This document shows positions 37,785 through 47,534 of a stretch of DNA of 64,000 nucleotides, in pieces. Source of the stretch: Streptomyces sp. BK239 (lineage in GTDB: Bacteria; Actinomycetota; Actinomycetes; Streptomycetales; Streptomycetaceae). The stretch covers positions 186,001-250,000 of the forward strand of contig NZ_SHKS01000005.1 in assembly GCF_004217285.1 (NCBI RefSeq), read 5' to 3'. Numbering within the stretch: the stretch's first letter is position 1; every line of letters begins with the position of its first letter. The notes below the pieces were generated by a model. That model ran no database searches and had not been told where the DNA came from. It saw nothing but the letters and a program-made list of their open reading frames with translations. A program made the position numbers and the translations under genes.

Positions 37785-38255
37785 ATGCCTCGTAAGGGCC
37801 CCGCCCCGAAGCGCCCGGTCATCATCGACCCGGTCTACGGTTCTCCTCTGGTGACCTCCCTCATCAACAAGGTGCTGCTGAACGGCAAGCGCTCGACCGC
37901 CGAGCGCATCGTCTACGGCGCCATGGAGGGCCTGCGCGACAAGACCGGCAACGACCCGGTCATCACGCTGAAGCGCGCGCTCGAGAACATCAAGCCGACC
38001 ATCGAGGTCAAGTCCCGCCGTGTCGGTGGCGCCACCTACCAGGTCCCGATCGAGGTCAAGCCCGGTCGCGCCAACACCCTGGCGCTGCGCTGGCTGGTCG
38101 GTTACTCCCGCGCCCGTCGCGAGAAGACCATGACCGAGCGCCTGCTCAACGAGCTCCTCGACGCGTCCAACGGCCTCGGCGCCGCTGTGAAGAAGCGTGA
38201 GGACACCCACAAGATGGCCGAGTCCAACAAGGCCTTCGCGCACTACCGCTGGTAG
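37785..38255 (+). CDS. rpsG: 30S ribosomal protein S7
   Basis: S7 nucleates assembly of the 30S head and contacts E-site tRNA. The 156-residue product has MPRKGPAPKRPVIIDPVYGS, the helix-rich core with LINKVLLNGKRSTAERIVYG and the beta-hairpin RRVGGATYQVPIEVKP. Its length is standard. In E. coli S7 represses its own operon from the S12-S7 gap; here that gap is only two bases, so that mode of control is not possible in the same place. Confidence 0.98.
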   Translation: MPRKGPAPKRPVIIDPVYGSPLVTSLINKVLLNGKRSTAERIVYGAMEGLRDKTGNDPVITLKRALENIKPTIEVKSRRVGGATYQVPIEVKPGRANTLALRWLVGYSRARREKTMTERLLNELLDASNGLGAAVKKREDTHKMAESNKAFAHYRW

Positions 38256-38294
38256 TCGCTACCCACATCGAGACCGAGAGAAGACTGAAGCCTT

Positions 38295-40421
38295 ATGGCT
38301 ACCACTTCACTTGACCTGGCCAAGGTCCGCAACATCGGGATCATGGCCCACATCGACGCGGGCAAGACGACCACCACCGAGCGGATCCTGTTCTACACCG
38401 GCGTCTCGTACAAGATCGGTGAGGTCCACGACGGCGCCGCCACGATGGACTGGATGGAGCAGGAGCAGGAGCGTGGCATCACGATCACGTCTGCTGCGAC
38501 CACCTGTCACTGGCCGCTCGAGGACAACGACTACACCATCAACATCATCGACACCCCGGGTCACGTCGACTTCACCGTCGAGGTGGAGCGCTCCCTGCGC
38601 GTGCTCGACGGTGCCGTGACGGTGTTCGACGGTGTCGCCGGTGTCGAGCCGCAGTCCGAGACGGTGTGGCGTCAGGCCGACCGTTACGGCGTGCCCCGCA
38701 TCTGCTTCGTCAACAAGCTGGACCGCACCGGCGCCGAGTTCCACCGCTGCGTGGACATGATCTCGGACCGCCTGGGCGCCCAGCCGCTCGTCATGCAGCT
38801 GCCGATCGGTGCCGAGGCCGACTTCAAGGGCGTCGTGGACCTGGTCCGCATGAAGGCGCTCGTGTGGTCCGCCGAGGCCGCGAAGGGCGAGATGTACGAC
38901 GTCGTCGACATCCCGGCCACGCACACCGAGGCTGCCGAGGAGTGGCACAACAAGCTCGTCGAGGCCGTCGCGGAGAACGACGAAGAGATCATGGAGCTGT
39001 TCCTGGAGGGCCAGGAGCCCACCGTGGAGCAGCTGTACGCCGCGATCCGTCGCATCACCATCGCGTCCGGCAAGTCGAGCGACACCACGGTCACCCCGGT
39101 GTTCTGCGGCACCGCGTTCAAGAACAAGGGCGTCCAGCCCCTGCTCGACGCGGTCGTGCGCTACCTGCCGACCCCGCTCGACGTCGAGGCCATCGAGGGC
39201 CACGACGTCAAGGACCCCGAGGTCGTGATCAAGCGCAAGCCGTCCGAGGACGAGCCGCTGTCCGCCCTGGCGTTCAAGATCATGAGCGACCCGCACCTCG
39301 GCAAGCTCACCTTCGTCCGGGTCTACTCGGGCCGCCTGGAGTCCGGCACCGCCGTGCTGAACTCCGTCAAGGGCAAGAAGGAGCGCATCGGCAAGATCTA
39401 CCGCATGCACGCCAACAAGCGTGAGGAGATCGAGTCGGTGGGCGCCGGCGACATCGTCGCCGTCATGGGCCTGAAGCAGACCACCACCGGTGAGACGCTG
39501 TCCGACGACAAGAACCCGGTGATCCTGGAGTCCATGGACTTCCCGGCGCCGGTCATCCAGGTCGCCATCGAGCCCAAGTCCAAGGGCGACCAGGAGAAGC
39601 TGGGTGTCGCCATCCAGCGCCTGGCCGAGGAGGACCCGTCCTTCCAGGTCCACTCGGACGAGGAGACCGGCCAGACCATCATCGGCGGCATGGGCGAGCT
39701 GCACCTCGAGGTGCTGGTCGACCGTATGCGCCGTGAGTTCAAGGTCGAGGCCAACGTCGGCAAGCCGCAGGTCGCCTACCGTGAGACGATCCGCAAGGCC
39801 GTCGAGCGCGTCGACTACACGCACAAGAAGCAGACTGGTGGTACCGGCCAGTTCGCCAAGGTGCAGATCGCGATCGAGCCGATCGAAGGCGGAGACGCCT
39901 CCTACGAGTTCGTGAACAAGGTCACCGGTGGCCGTATCCCGAAGGAGTACATCCCTTCGGTGGACGCCGGTGCGCAGGAGGCCATGCAGTTCGGCATCCT
40001 GGCCGGCTACGAGATGACGGGCGTCCGCGTCACGCTCATCGACGGTGGCTACCACGAGGTCGACTCCTCCGAACTCGCGTTCAAGATCGCCGGTTCGCAG
40101 GCCTTCAAGGAGGCCGCGCGCAAGGCCAGCCCCGTGCTGCTCGAGCCGATGATGGCCGTCGAGGTCACCACGCCCGAGGACTACATGGGTGAGGTCATCG
40201 GCGACATCAACTCCCGCCGTGGCCAGATCCAGGCCATGGAGGAGCGTGCGGGCGCCCGCGTCGTCAAGGGCCTCGTGCCCCTGTCGGAGATGTTCGGCTA
40301 CGTCGGCGACCTCCGCAGCAAGACGTCGGGTCGCGCAAGCTACTCGATGCAGTTCGACTCCTACGCCGAGGTTCCGCGGAACGTCGCCGAGGAGATCATC
40401 GCGAAGGCCAAGGGCGAGTAA
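38295..40421 (+). CDS. fusA: Elongation factor G
   Basis: EF-G is the GTPase that drives translocation. The 708-residue product has the P-loop AHIDAGKTTTTERILFYTG, the switch II region DTPGHVDFTVEVERSLRVLD, the NKLDRTGA specificity motif, and domains II-V ending with the domain IV tip sequence GGRIPKEYIPSVDAGAQEAM. ATG at 38295 lies 39 bases after rpsG. The length is typical. tuf follows after 155 bases that include a strong hairpin. Confidence 0.98.
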   Translation: MATTSLDLAKVRNIGIMAHIDAGKTTTTERILFYTGVSYKIGEVHDGAATMDWMEQEQERGITITSAATTCHWPLEDNDYTINIIDTPGHVDFTVEVERSLRVLDGAVTVFDGVAGVEPQSETVWRQADRYGVPRICFVNKLDRTGAEFHRCVDMISDRLGAQPLVMQLPIGAEADFKGVVDLVRMKALVWSAEAAKGEMYDVVDIPATHTEAAEEWHNKLVEAVAENDEEIMELFLEGQEPTVEQLYAAIRRITIASGKSSDTTVTPVFCGTAFKNKGVQPLLDAVVRYLPTPLDVEAIEGHDVKDPEVVIKRKPSEDEPLSALAFKIMSDPHLGKLTFVRVYSGRLESGTAVLNSVKGKKERIGKIYRMHANKREEIESVGAGDIVAVMGLKQTTTGETLSDDKNPVILESMDFPAPVIQVAIEPKSKGDQEKLGVAIQRLAEEDPSFQVHSDEETGQTIIGGMGELHLEVLVDRMRREFKVEANVGKPQVAYRETIRKAVERVDYTHKKQTGGTGQFAKVQIAIEPIEGGDASYEFVNKVTGGRIPKEYIPSVDAGAQEAMQFGILAGYEMTGVRVTLIDGGYHEVDSSELAFKIAGSQAFKEAARKASPVLLEPMMAVEVTTPEDYMGEVIGDINSRRGQIQAMEERAGARVVKGLVPLSEMFGYVGDLRSKTSGRASYSMQFDSYAEVPRNVAEEIIAKAKGE

Positions 40422-40464
40422 CGCACCGCGTTCACACGCTTTAGGCTTGACTCCGGAGCCTCAC

Positions 40465-40498
40465 GGGGCAAACAACCGCATTCCCGGATGTTTGCCCC
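40465..40498 (+). other. Hairpin in the fusA-tuf gap
   Basis: GGGGCAAACA (40465-40474) pairs perfectly with TGTTTGCCCC (40489-40498). A TTGACT at 40447-40452 lies just upstream and could be the -35 of a separate tuf promoter, though no good -10 was seen. In Streptomyces, tuf1 is known to have its own promoter in this gap. Confidence 0.55.
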
Positions 40499-40576
40499 TG
40501 GGCCCGGGCTTCCCAGCAAAGATCACCTGGCGCCGTTGAAGCAAGGCGTACAGAACCACTCCACAGGAGGACCCCA

Positions 40577-41770
<1,194 letters not shown>

Positions 41771-41799
41771 GTCCCGCTTGCTTGAAGGTCACTTGACCT

Positions 41800-41837
41800 G
41801 AAAGGGCCCGTACGACTCCGGTCGTACGGGCCCTTTC
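41800..41837. terminator. Terminator after tuf, shared with the convergent regulator gene
   Basis: A perfect 17-base-pair stem (41800-41816 with 41821-41837), loop TCCG, with A-rich and T-rich ends (GAAAGGG/CCCTTTC) that suit both strands. Confidence 0.85.
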
Positions 41838-41851
41838 GCGTGTGCCGGGCG

Positions 41852-42541
41852 TCAGCGCCGCAGATACGCGAGGACCGCGAGGACGCGGCGGTGGTCGGCG
41901 TCGCTGGTGTGCAGACCGAGTTTGTCGAAGATGTTGCCGATGTGCTTGGAGACCGCGGCCTGGCTGACGGTCAGGGCGCGGGCGATCGCGGAGTTGGACC
42001 GCCCCTCGGCCATGAGGGCCAGCACCTCGGTCTCGCGGGGGGTCAGGTCCTGTACCGAGGTACGTCCACGGCGGGTTCCCAGCAGACGCCGGACGATCGC
42101 CGGGTCGACGACCGTCTCACCGTCGGCGACCCGCTGGGCCTGGCCGACGAAGTCCAGCACGTCGCCGACCCGGTCCTTCAGCAGGTAGCCGACCCCGGCG
42201 GACGCCTCGGTCCCCCTCGCCCCCGGGATCGGCCCGTCCTCCTGGTCCGCGGCTCCCAGCAGTTCTGCGGCGTAGTCCGCCTCCAGATACTGCGAGAGGA
42301 CCAGCACCCCGAGCCCGCGATGCTCCCGGCGCAACGCGACCGCGGCGCGCAGCCCCTCGTCACGGAAGCCGGGCGGCAACCTGACGTCGACGACGGCCAG
42401 TTCGGGCGCATGGGTGCGCACCTCGGCCAGGAGCGAGGGCGCGTTGTCCACGGCCGCGACCACCTGGTGACCGAACTTGGTGAGGATCTGCACCAGGCCC
42501 TCGCGCAACAGCGCCGAGTCCTCCGCGATCACGATGCGCAC
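41852..42541 (-). CDS. LuxR/NarL-family response regulator
   Basis: A 229-residue response regulator. The receiver domain starts VRIVIAEDSALLREGL, with the phospho-acceptor Asp in VVDVRLPP and the conserved Lys in YLLKDRV. Between LVLSQYLEADYAAELL and GVGYLLKD there is an insert of about 20 residues (around AADQEDGPIPGARG) longer than usual. The C-terminal LuxR helix-turn-helix reads LTPRETEVLALMAEGRSNSA then ALTVSQAAVSKHIGNIF. The GTG start at 42541 overlaps the histidine kinase stop by 13 bases and has GGAG upstream. It probably controls the divergent ABC transporter. Confidence 0.9.
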   Translation of the reverse strand: MRIVIAEDSALLREGLVQILTKFGHQVVAAVDNAPSLLAEVRTHAPELAVVDVRLPPGFRDEGLRAAVALRREHRGLGVLVLSQYLEADYAAELLGAADQEDGPIPGARGTEASAGVGYLLKDRVGDVLDFVGQAQRVADGETVVDPAIVRRLLGTRRGRTSVQDLTPRETEVLALMAEGRSNSAIARALTVSQAAVSKHIGNIFDKLGLHTSDADHRRVLAVLAYLRR

Positions 42542-43815
42542 GGTATCTCCACGTGTAACAGGGTCGGCCCGCCGAGCGGGCTCGACAGATGAACGGTCCC
42601 CTCCAGGGCGGCGACCCGGTCGGCCAGTCCCGTCAATCCGCTGCCGGCCTCCGCGTCGGCTCCGCCGCGACCGTTGTCGTACACCTCCAGCACCAGGCGC
42701 GAACCGGTCCGTCGCAGCGACAGCCGGGCCTCGGTGGCTCCGCTGTGTTTGGCGACGTTGGACAGCGCCTCGCACGCCACGAAGTACGTGGCCGCCTCCA
42801 CGGCGTCGTCAGGACGCCCGCCCGGCTCCAGGTCGGTGGTCACGGGCAGGGAGAACTCCTCGGCCAGCGTGGTCAGAGCGGCGGTCAGACCGCGGTCGGC
42901 GAGGATCGCGGGGAAGATGCCGTGGACGAGGTCCCGCAGCTCGGTCAGTGTGAGGCGCGCCTGCTCATGGGCCCGTTCCACCAGCTCACGCGTCTCGGGA
43001 CCGCTGTCGGCCACGGCCAGGCGGGCCAGGCCGAGCGTCATCACCAGCCCCGTCAGGCGTTGTTGCGCACCGTCGTGCAGATCGCGTTCGATGCGTCGGC
43101 GCTCGGCGTCGTAGGCGTCCAGGATGCGCGCCCTGGACCGCACCAGACTGCCGATGTGCCGCTCCTGGTCCCTGTCCCGGGCGTCGGCGTCCCGGGCGAG
43201 CACGGCAGCGGACAGACGCGCCCGCAGCGCGGCGTACCGGGTGAGGACGACGTACGACAGCGCCAGGCACACACCGCCGCACAGCACCAGCACGAGCGCC
43301 TGGGGAGTCGAGTCCGCCAGGAAGACCGCCACGCGGAGTCGGCCGTCGGGCGTGAACAGGCGCAACAGGGGAGCCGTGAGCAGGGAGGCGGGAATGACCA
43401 CGCTCGCCAGGACGAGCACGAACTCGGCGAGGGACAGGGCGCTGTGCACCACGGCGTAAGCCAGCTCCCGCCACGTCGCCGGCTCGGTCAGTCGCCGCCC
43501 CACCCAAGTCAGCGGCCCGCCGCCCGCAGGCCCGAGCCGTCCGCGCAAGCCGCCGCGGGGGGTCTCGCCGCCGGAGAACCATCTCAGGCGTGACCGCTCC
43601 ACCGCGGCGAGCGGGATCCCCGACAGGGCGGCCGCGCAGACCAGCCCGGCCCCGACCACCAGAGGCAGCGTCGCCACACCGATGCCCAGCAGGACCGTGC
43701 AGGACACGAGCCACACCAGTCCCGTGGGCAGCCCGCCGGCCAGGTACAGGACGGCCCGGACCGTCTGCCGGGCGTTCCGCCGCGCGCCTGCCGCCACCGG
43801 ACCCCAGCTCGTCAC
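42529..43815 (-). CDS. Sensor histidine kinase (HisKA_3/NarX type)
   Basis: A 428-residue membrane kinase and partner of the overlapping regulator. The N-terminal half holds about four to five membrane helices (for example LPTGLVWLVSCTVLLGIGVA and LVLVLCGGVCLALSYVVL). The dimerisation segment has the phospho-acceptor His in RRRIERDLHDGAQQRLTGLV, and the ATPase domain has EALSNVAKHSGA (N box) and VYDNGRGGAD (G box). There is no obvious extracellular sensor domain, so it may sense the membrane or the transporter. GTG 43815 was picked for the GGGG upstream; longer starts to 43965 would run into the divergent gene. Confidence 0.85.
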   Translation of the reverse strand: MTSWGPVAAGARRNARQTVRAVLYLAGGLPTGLVWLVSCTVLLGIGVATLPLVVGAGLVCAAALSGIPLAAVERSRLRWFSGGETPRGGLRGRLGPAGGGPLTWVGRRLTEPATWRELAYAVVHSALSLAEFVLVLASVVIPASLLTAPLLRLFTPDGRLRVAVFLADSTPQALVLVLCGGVCLALSYVVLTRYAALRARLSAAVLARDADARDRDQERHIGSLVRSRARILDAYDAERRRIERDLHDGAQQRLTGLVMTLGLARLAVADSGPETRELVERAHEQARLTLTELRDLVHGIFPAILADRGLTAALTTLAEEFSLPVTTDLEPGGRPDDAVEAATYFVACEALSNVAKHSGATEARLSLRRTGSRLVLEVYDNGRGGADAEAGSGLTGLADRVAALEGTVHLSSPLGGPTLLHVEIPCAS

Positions 43816-43952
43816 CGGCCCCCCATAACTGTCCTCGGTCAGCCCCCCGATCCCGGAGACGGGCAGCGGGCCACCCGGGGTAGAGCTGTCTCCACCCCGG
43901 ACGTCCACCGTTCTCCACCGACAACGCCCTTGCCACGGCGTTGACTTGAGGC

Positions 43953-44729
43953 ATGCCCACACCACAAGCGGCGCTCGTGCCTCACGTTACTACCGGCCCT
44001 CCTCACGCGGTCCGGGTGCGCTCCCTGACCAAGGTGTACGGCGGGGGAGGGACGGCGGTCACCGCACTGGACGACGTCCACCACGACTTCCCGGCGGCCG
44101 GTTTCACCGCGGTGATGGGGCCTTCCGGCTCCGGCAAGTCCACCCTCATGCACTGTGCGGCGAGTCTGGAGAGGGCCACCTCGGGCAGCGTCGAGATCGG
44201 GGGCCGGGACGTCACCGGCTGGTCGGAGCGACGCCTCACACTGCTGCGCAGGCGGCACATCGGGTTCGTCTTCCAGAACTTCAACCTCGTCTCCGCGCTG
44301 AACGTGGCGGACAACGTGGCGCTGCCGGTTCGCCTGGGCGGTCGCCGTCCCGACCGGTCCCGGCTGGACGAGCTGCTCGCCAGGGTGGGGTTGTCCGACC
44401 GTCGTGGACATCGCCCCGTGGAACTCTCGGGCGGGCAGCAGCAACGGGTCGCCGTGGCACGTGCCCTGATCACCCGGCCCGAGGTCGTCTTCGCGGACGA
44501 GCCCACCGGCGCCCTGGACCGAGCATCCGGTCGCGATGTCCTCGCTCTGCTCCGGGACGCGGTGGACGGCCTCGGCACCACAGTGATCATGGTGACCCAC
44601 GATCCGCGGGCGGCCGCCTGGGCCGACCAGGTGCTGGTTCTCGCGGACGGACGACTCGTCGACCGCCTCCGCGGCCCCCAGGTCACGGCCGGGACGATCG
44701 CGGCCCGGCTGGCCGCACTGGGGGGCTGA
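43953..44729 (+). CDS. ABC transporter ATP-binding protein (LolD/MacB type)
   Basis: A 258-residue ATPase for an FtsX-type exporter or sensing transporter. Walker A is GPSGSGKSTLMHCAASLERA, the Q-loop VFQNFNLVSALNVADNVALP, the signature LSGGQQQRVAVARAL and Walker B VVFADEPTGALD, with the H-loop His in MVTHDPRAA. ATG at 43953. It is divergent from the two-component genes and three bases upstream of its permease. LuxR-type kinase/regulator pairs next to such transporters often control them in Streptomyces. Confidence 0.93.
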   Translation: MPTPQAALVPHVTTGPPHAVRVRSLTKVYGGGGTAVTALDDVHHDFPAAGFTAVMGPSGSGKSTLMHCAASLERATSGSVEIGGRDVTGWSERRLTLLRRRHIGFVFQNFNLVSALNVADNVALPVRLGGRRPDRSRLDELLARVGLSDRRGHRPVELSGGQQQRVAVARALITRPEVVFADEPTGALDRASGRDVLALLRDAVDGLGTTVIMVTHDPRAAAWADQVLVLADGRLVDRLRGPQVTAGTIAARLAALGG

Positions 44730-44732
44730 ACG

Positions 44733-46172
44733 GTGTTCTCGCTGGTGGCGAACTCCTTCAGCGCCCGGATCGGCCAGTACCTCGGCTCGCTCCTGGTGGT
44801 CGTCATGACGTCCGCCCTCATCACCGCGCTCGCGACGATCCTGGACCGGGTACGGCTGTCCGGCCTCGGACACGGAGCGGTGCGGTCGGCGGAGTCCCTC
44901 ATGGGGCTCGTGGGCAGCACGTCCGGTCTGGCGGCACTGCTCCTGGTCGCCAACACCTTCTCCCTTGTGGTCGACCAGCGGCTGCGGGAGTTCGGCGTCC
45001 TGCGGGCCATCGGGGCCACGCCGGCCCAGGTCCGGCTCCAGCTCGTCGGTGAGGCGCTGCTCGTCTCCCTGGCCGGCGGACTGGCCGGCTCGATCCTCGG
45101 CACCGCCGGAACCGGTCCCGCGCTGGACTGGCTCGTCCGCAACGAGGTCCTCCCGGCCCGTCCCGAGGCGCACTTCTCGGTGACGGGCGCGCTGACGGGG
45201 CCCCTGTGCACGGCGGTCATCGCGGTGTTCGCGGCGCTCACCGCCGTGCACCGGCCCGTCCGCATGGGCGCGCTGACCTCGCTGCGGGAGGCCGAGGTGC
45301 CGCGGCGCGCCATGCCCACCGGCCGGGTGATCTCCGTACTGCTGATGCTCGCGCTGGCACTGGCGGTCCACCGGCGTTACGAGCACCGCGTCGGCGCGGA
45401 CGACGCCGTCGACGGTGCGATGGCGCTGGGCCTCATGTTGTTGCTCACCGCCTGGTTGCTCATGCCGGTGCTCGTGCGCCCGCTGACGGTGGTGGGCGCC
45501 GGCCCGGGCCGGATGCTGTCGCGGTACACGGGGTGTCTGGCGACGGTGAACGCCGGGAGCGCGACGCGGCGGACGGCGGCCATGACGGGGCCCGTGCTCA
45601 TCGCCGTCGGCCTGAGTGCGCTGCTGCTCTGCTCCGCGGCCGCCGCCGGAGAGGTCGAGGGGGCGCAGGCCCGTCGGACGGCGAGCACGCGGACCGCCGA
45701 GCCCCCTGGAGCGGCCGTACGGGCCGGTGGCGTCCCGGTGGGCATCGAGGCGGACCGGCAACGACGGCGGAACGCGGTCGCCGTCAAGACGCTGATGGCG
45801 CCACTGATCGCCTTCTCCGGCGTCGGCATCCTCAACACACTGCTGCTGGCCACCCGGCAGCGGCGCCGGGAGTTCGCGGTGCTGCGCCTCACCGGTGGTA
45901 CGACCGGGCAGCTGCTGCGGATGCTCCTGTGGGAGGCGCTGGCCGTGGTCATCACCGGCGTAGCCACCGCGGGCGCAGTGGTCGGCGTCTTCCTCGCGGT
46001 GCTGTCCCGGCGGCTGACCCCGTTCGGCGTGGAGACGGCAGCGGCCCTGCCCTGGGGTCAGCTGACGTGGGTGGTGGCAGGCTGCACCGTCCTGGGCCTG
46101 CTGGGGGTGCTGGTCCCTGCCCGTTCCGCCCTGCGGACGAAGGCGGTAAGGGCAACGCGGACCGCGGACTGA
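44733..46172 (+). CDS. Short FtsX-family ABC permease
   Basis: A 479-residue permease with two FtsX domains: one near residues 60-165 (GSTSGLAALLLVANTFSLVV, REFGVLRAIGATPAQVRLQL) and one near 350-470 (LIAFSGVGILNTLLLATRQR, REFAVLRLTGGTTGQLLRML). Streptomyces duplicated FtsX permeases are commonly about 800 residues with large extracellular parts; here the segment between the halves, around residues 300-345, is only a short Ala/Arg/Pro-rich stretch. The frame is intact and ends normally, so this is a compact form or the result of an internal deletion. GTG at 44733. Confidence 0.88.
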   Translation: MFSLVANSFSARIGQYLGSLLVVVMTSALITALATILDRVRLSGLGHGAVRSAESLMGLVGSTSGLAALLLVANTFSLVVDQRLREFGVLRAIGATPAQVRLQLVGEALLVSLAGGLAGSILGTAGTGPALDWLVRNEVLPARPEAHFSVTGALTGPLCTAVIAVFAALTAVHRPVRMGALTSLREAEVPRRAMPTGRVISVLLMLALALAVHRRYEHRVGADDAVDGAMALGLMLLLTAWLLMPVLVRPLTVVGAGPGRMLSRYTGCLATVNAGSATRRTAAMTGPVLIAVGLSALLLCSAAAAGEVEGAQARRTASTRTAEPPGAAVRAGGVPVGIEADRQRRRNAVAVKTLMAPLIAFSGVGILNTLLLATRQRRREFAVLRLTGGTTGQLLRMLLWEALAVVITGVATAGAVVGVFLAVLSRRLTPFGVETAAALPWGQLTWVVAGCTVLGLLGVLVPARSALRTKAVRATRTAD

Positions 46173-46254
46173 GGGGTTCGGGGACGGCCCGCGGGGCCGG
46201 CGCACACCGTGGGGGAGTGCCTGGCCGGCCCTGCCTGGTGCGTCAGGTCGTACG

Positions 46255-46563
46255 TCAGGCGGAGACCATCGCGGCCAGTAGCACCAGGAACCCCACCGGA
46301 AAGAGCGTGATCAACAGTGCCGCACCGGCCGCCAGGATGCGGGGCAGCCGCAGCGAGAGACGGTGCGGCAGGCCCCAGGCGAGGGCATACAGCGCCAGCG
46401 CCGTGTAGATCAGGCCTCCGTACTGCCCCATGCCGTCGTGGTCCCGGACGACGGCGTACTCCGTCGCGAGAACCGGCAGTCCGATCACGGAGGCCACGAG
46501 GGGGGCTCTCCACCACGTTGTGTGGGGCGCGGGAAGCTGGGTCACTGCGGTCTGCGTCGTCAT
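46255..46563 (-). CDS. Small membrane protein, 102 residues
   Basis: A 102-residue protein with three to four hydrophobic segments (APLVASVIGLPVLATEYAVV, GLIYTALALYALAWGLPHRL and ILAAGAALLITLFPVGFLVL). It starts MTTQTAVTQLPAPHTTWWR at ATG 46563. The frame stays open upstream to 46896, but that part is Arg/Ser-rich without a good ribosome site. It converges with the FtsX permease. I recognise no family; function unknown. Confidence 0.6.
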   Translation of the reverse strand: MTTQTAVTQLPAPHTTWWRAPLVASVIGLPVLATEYAVVRDHDGMGQYGGLIYTALALYALAWGLPHRLSLRLPRILAAGAALLITLFPVGFLVLLAAMVSA

Positions 46564-47123
46564 GGTTCCACTACACCGGCATCGGTGACCCCGCGACATC
46601 AGGACGCCTACCCATCCGCCTCGTGTGTTCCGCCTGAGTAGCAGTGCCCAGCGCGGCTCGCGGCGGCTCGGCCACGATGATGTCGTGGGCGTAGAGCAGG
46701 TTGCCCGTGGCCTCGTGGCCGCCGATCTCCCGCCGCAGTCGAGGGCGTTGACGCGACCCGGCCGCCGGCATCGGCGTCCGCGGAGATCCGGGTTGGGGCA
46801 CTGTCCGGCAGGGGAGCAGCCACGGGTGTTGGGGCCTACCAGACCCCGGTACGTGGCGTTCAGCCAGGCAGCGGCGCGATCGTGGGGGAGGGACACCTCG
46901 CTATCCCTTCCTGGGGGGCCAGTTGCCTGTTGCGCACAGCTCCATTTAGTCGGCCACGGGGAGGTGGGTCGGCGGGTACTGCGGCCGGCTCTTTCCGCGG
47001 CGGCTCCGCCATCTCCGCGTAGTCGTCGAGCCGTGACCTCGGAATCTTCTTCTCCGGCGGTTCGCTCGCCCCGTTCCCGTGCTCATCCGCGCCCGCCCCG
47101 CCGGTCGTCAAGGGAGCGCCTGT
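46564..47123. other. Gene-poor stretch between the small membrane protein and the rpsJ promoter
   Basis: These 560 bases have overlapping open frames on both strands, but none has a clear start with ribosome site, a recognisable domain or convincing composition. GC at 46900-46960 is lower than the surroundings. The stretch could be decayed coding sequence left from loss or rearrangement at the tuf-rpsJ junction. I see no repeat, tRNA fragment or transposase remnant. Confidence 0.5.
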
Positions 47124-47151
47124 TTGACCTGCGTCACGTCCGGGGTATTCT
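47124..47151 (+). promoter_or_regulatory. Promoter of the S10 operon (rpsJ)
   Basis: TTGACC (47124-47129) and TATTCT (47146-47151) with 16-base spacing. It implies a leader of about 375 bases before rpsJ. A second, weaker pair (TTGGCG 47163, CAGACT 47188, spacing 19) lies just downstream. Confidence 0.65.
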
Positions 47152-47534
47152 CTCCGGCTCGATTGGCGTAGATCCCGCCCCGTATGGCAGACTAGCGGGG
47201 TTGCTCGGTCGAGTGTTGATGCTGCGCGCCTCCCGCCGGGAGGACCGGAAGCGAGTCCCACAGTACTCGTCGCCCCAACTGCCTCATGGCAGCGCTGGAG
47301 CGGACGTACGGGAATCTTTCGGGAAGTGTCAGTGCGCCACTGGCCAGGCACCCGGTGGGCTTCCGCCCCCGGCCTGCGGTTCCGGAAGGGCCGCGTTTCC
47401 CGACAGGGGATGCTCGAACAAGGGGCATCTGTGTCAGCGGGGGCGCGACACACCCGACCGCGTGGGTCGGAGGGGCGGGTTACGGAACACCGGGTTCCAG
47501 AGCGTTAAACGAGACAAAGGACTACTGAGTAGCC
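47152..47534 (+). promoter_or_regulatory. Long rpsJ leader
   Basis: About 375 bases precede rpsJ with no convincing gene. The stretch includes the shared 25-base element at 47446-47470 and a CACCGGGTTCC-type stem region just before the start. Length and position suit ribosomal-protein feedback or transcript processing. The mechanism is not visible. Confidence 0.45.
47446..47470 (+). repeat. 25-base leader element shared with rpsL (rpsJ copy)
   Basis: Identical over 25 bases to 37336-37360. It contains the hairpin CCGACC-GCGTG-GGTCGG and ends 64 bases before the rpsJ start. Flanking bases differ between the two copies. Confidence 0.85.

Noticed and set aside
43816..43965. Longer start of the histidine kinase, up to 43965
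   Set aside because: It would overlap the divergent ABC transporter start and adds Arg/Gly/Pro-rich sequence without a recognisable segment.
46564..46896. N-terminal extension of the small membrane protein, or a separate reverse gene here
   Set aside because: The translated part is Arg/Ser/Cys-rich with no family resemblance and no good start; composition looks non-coding.
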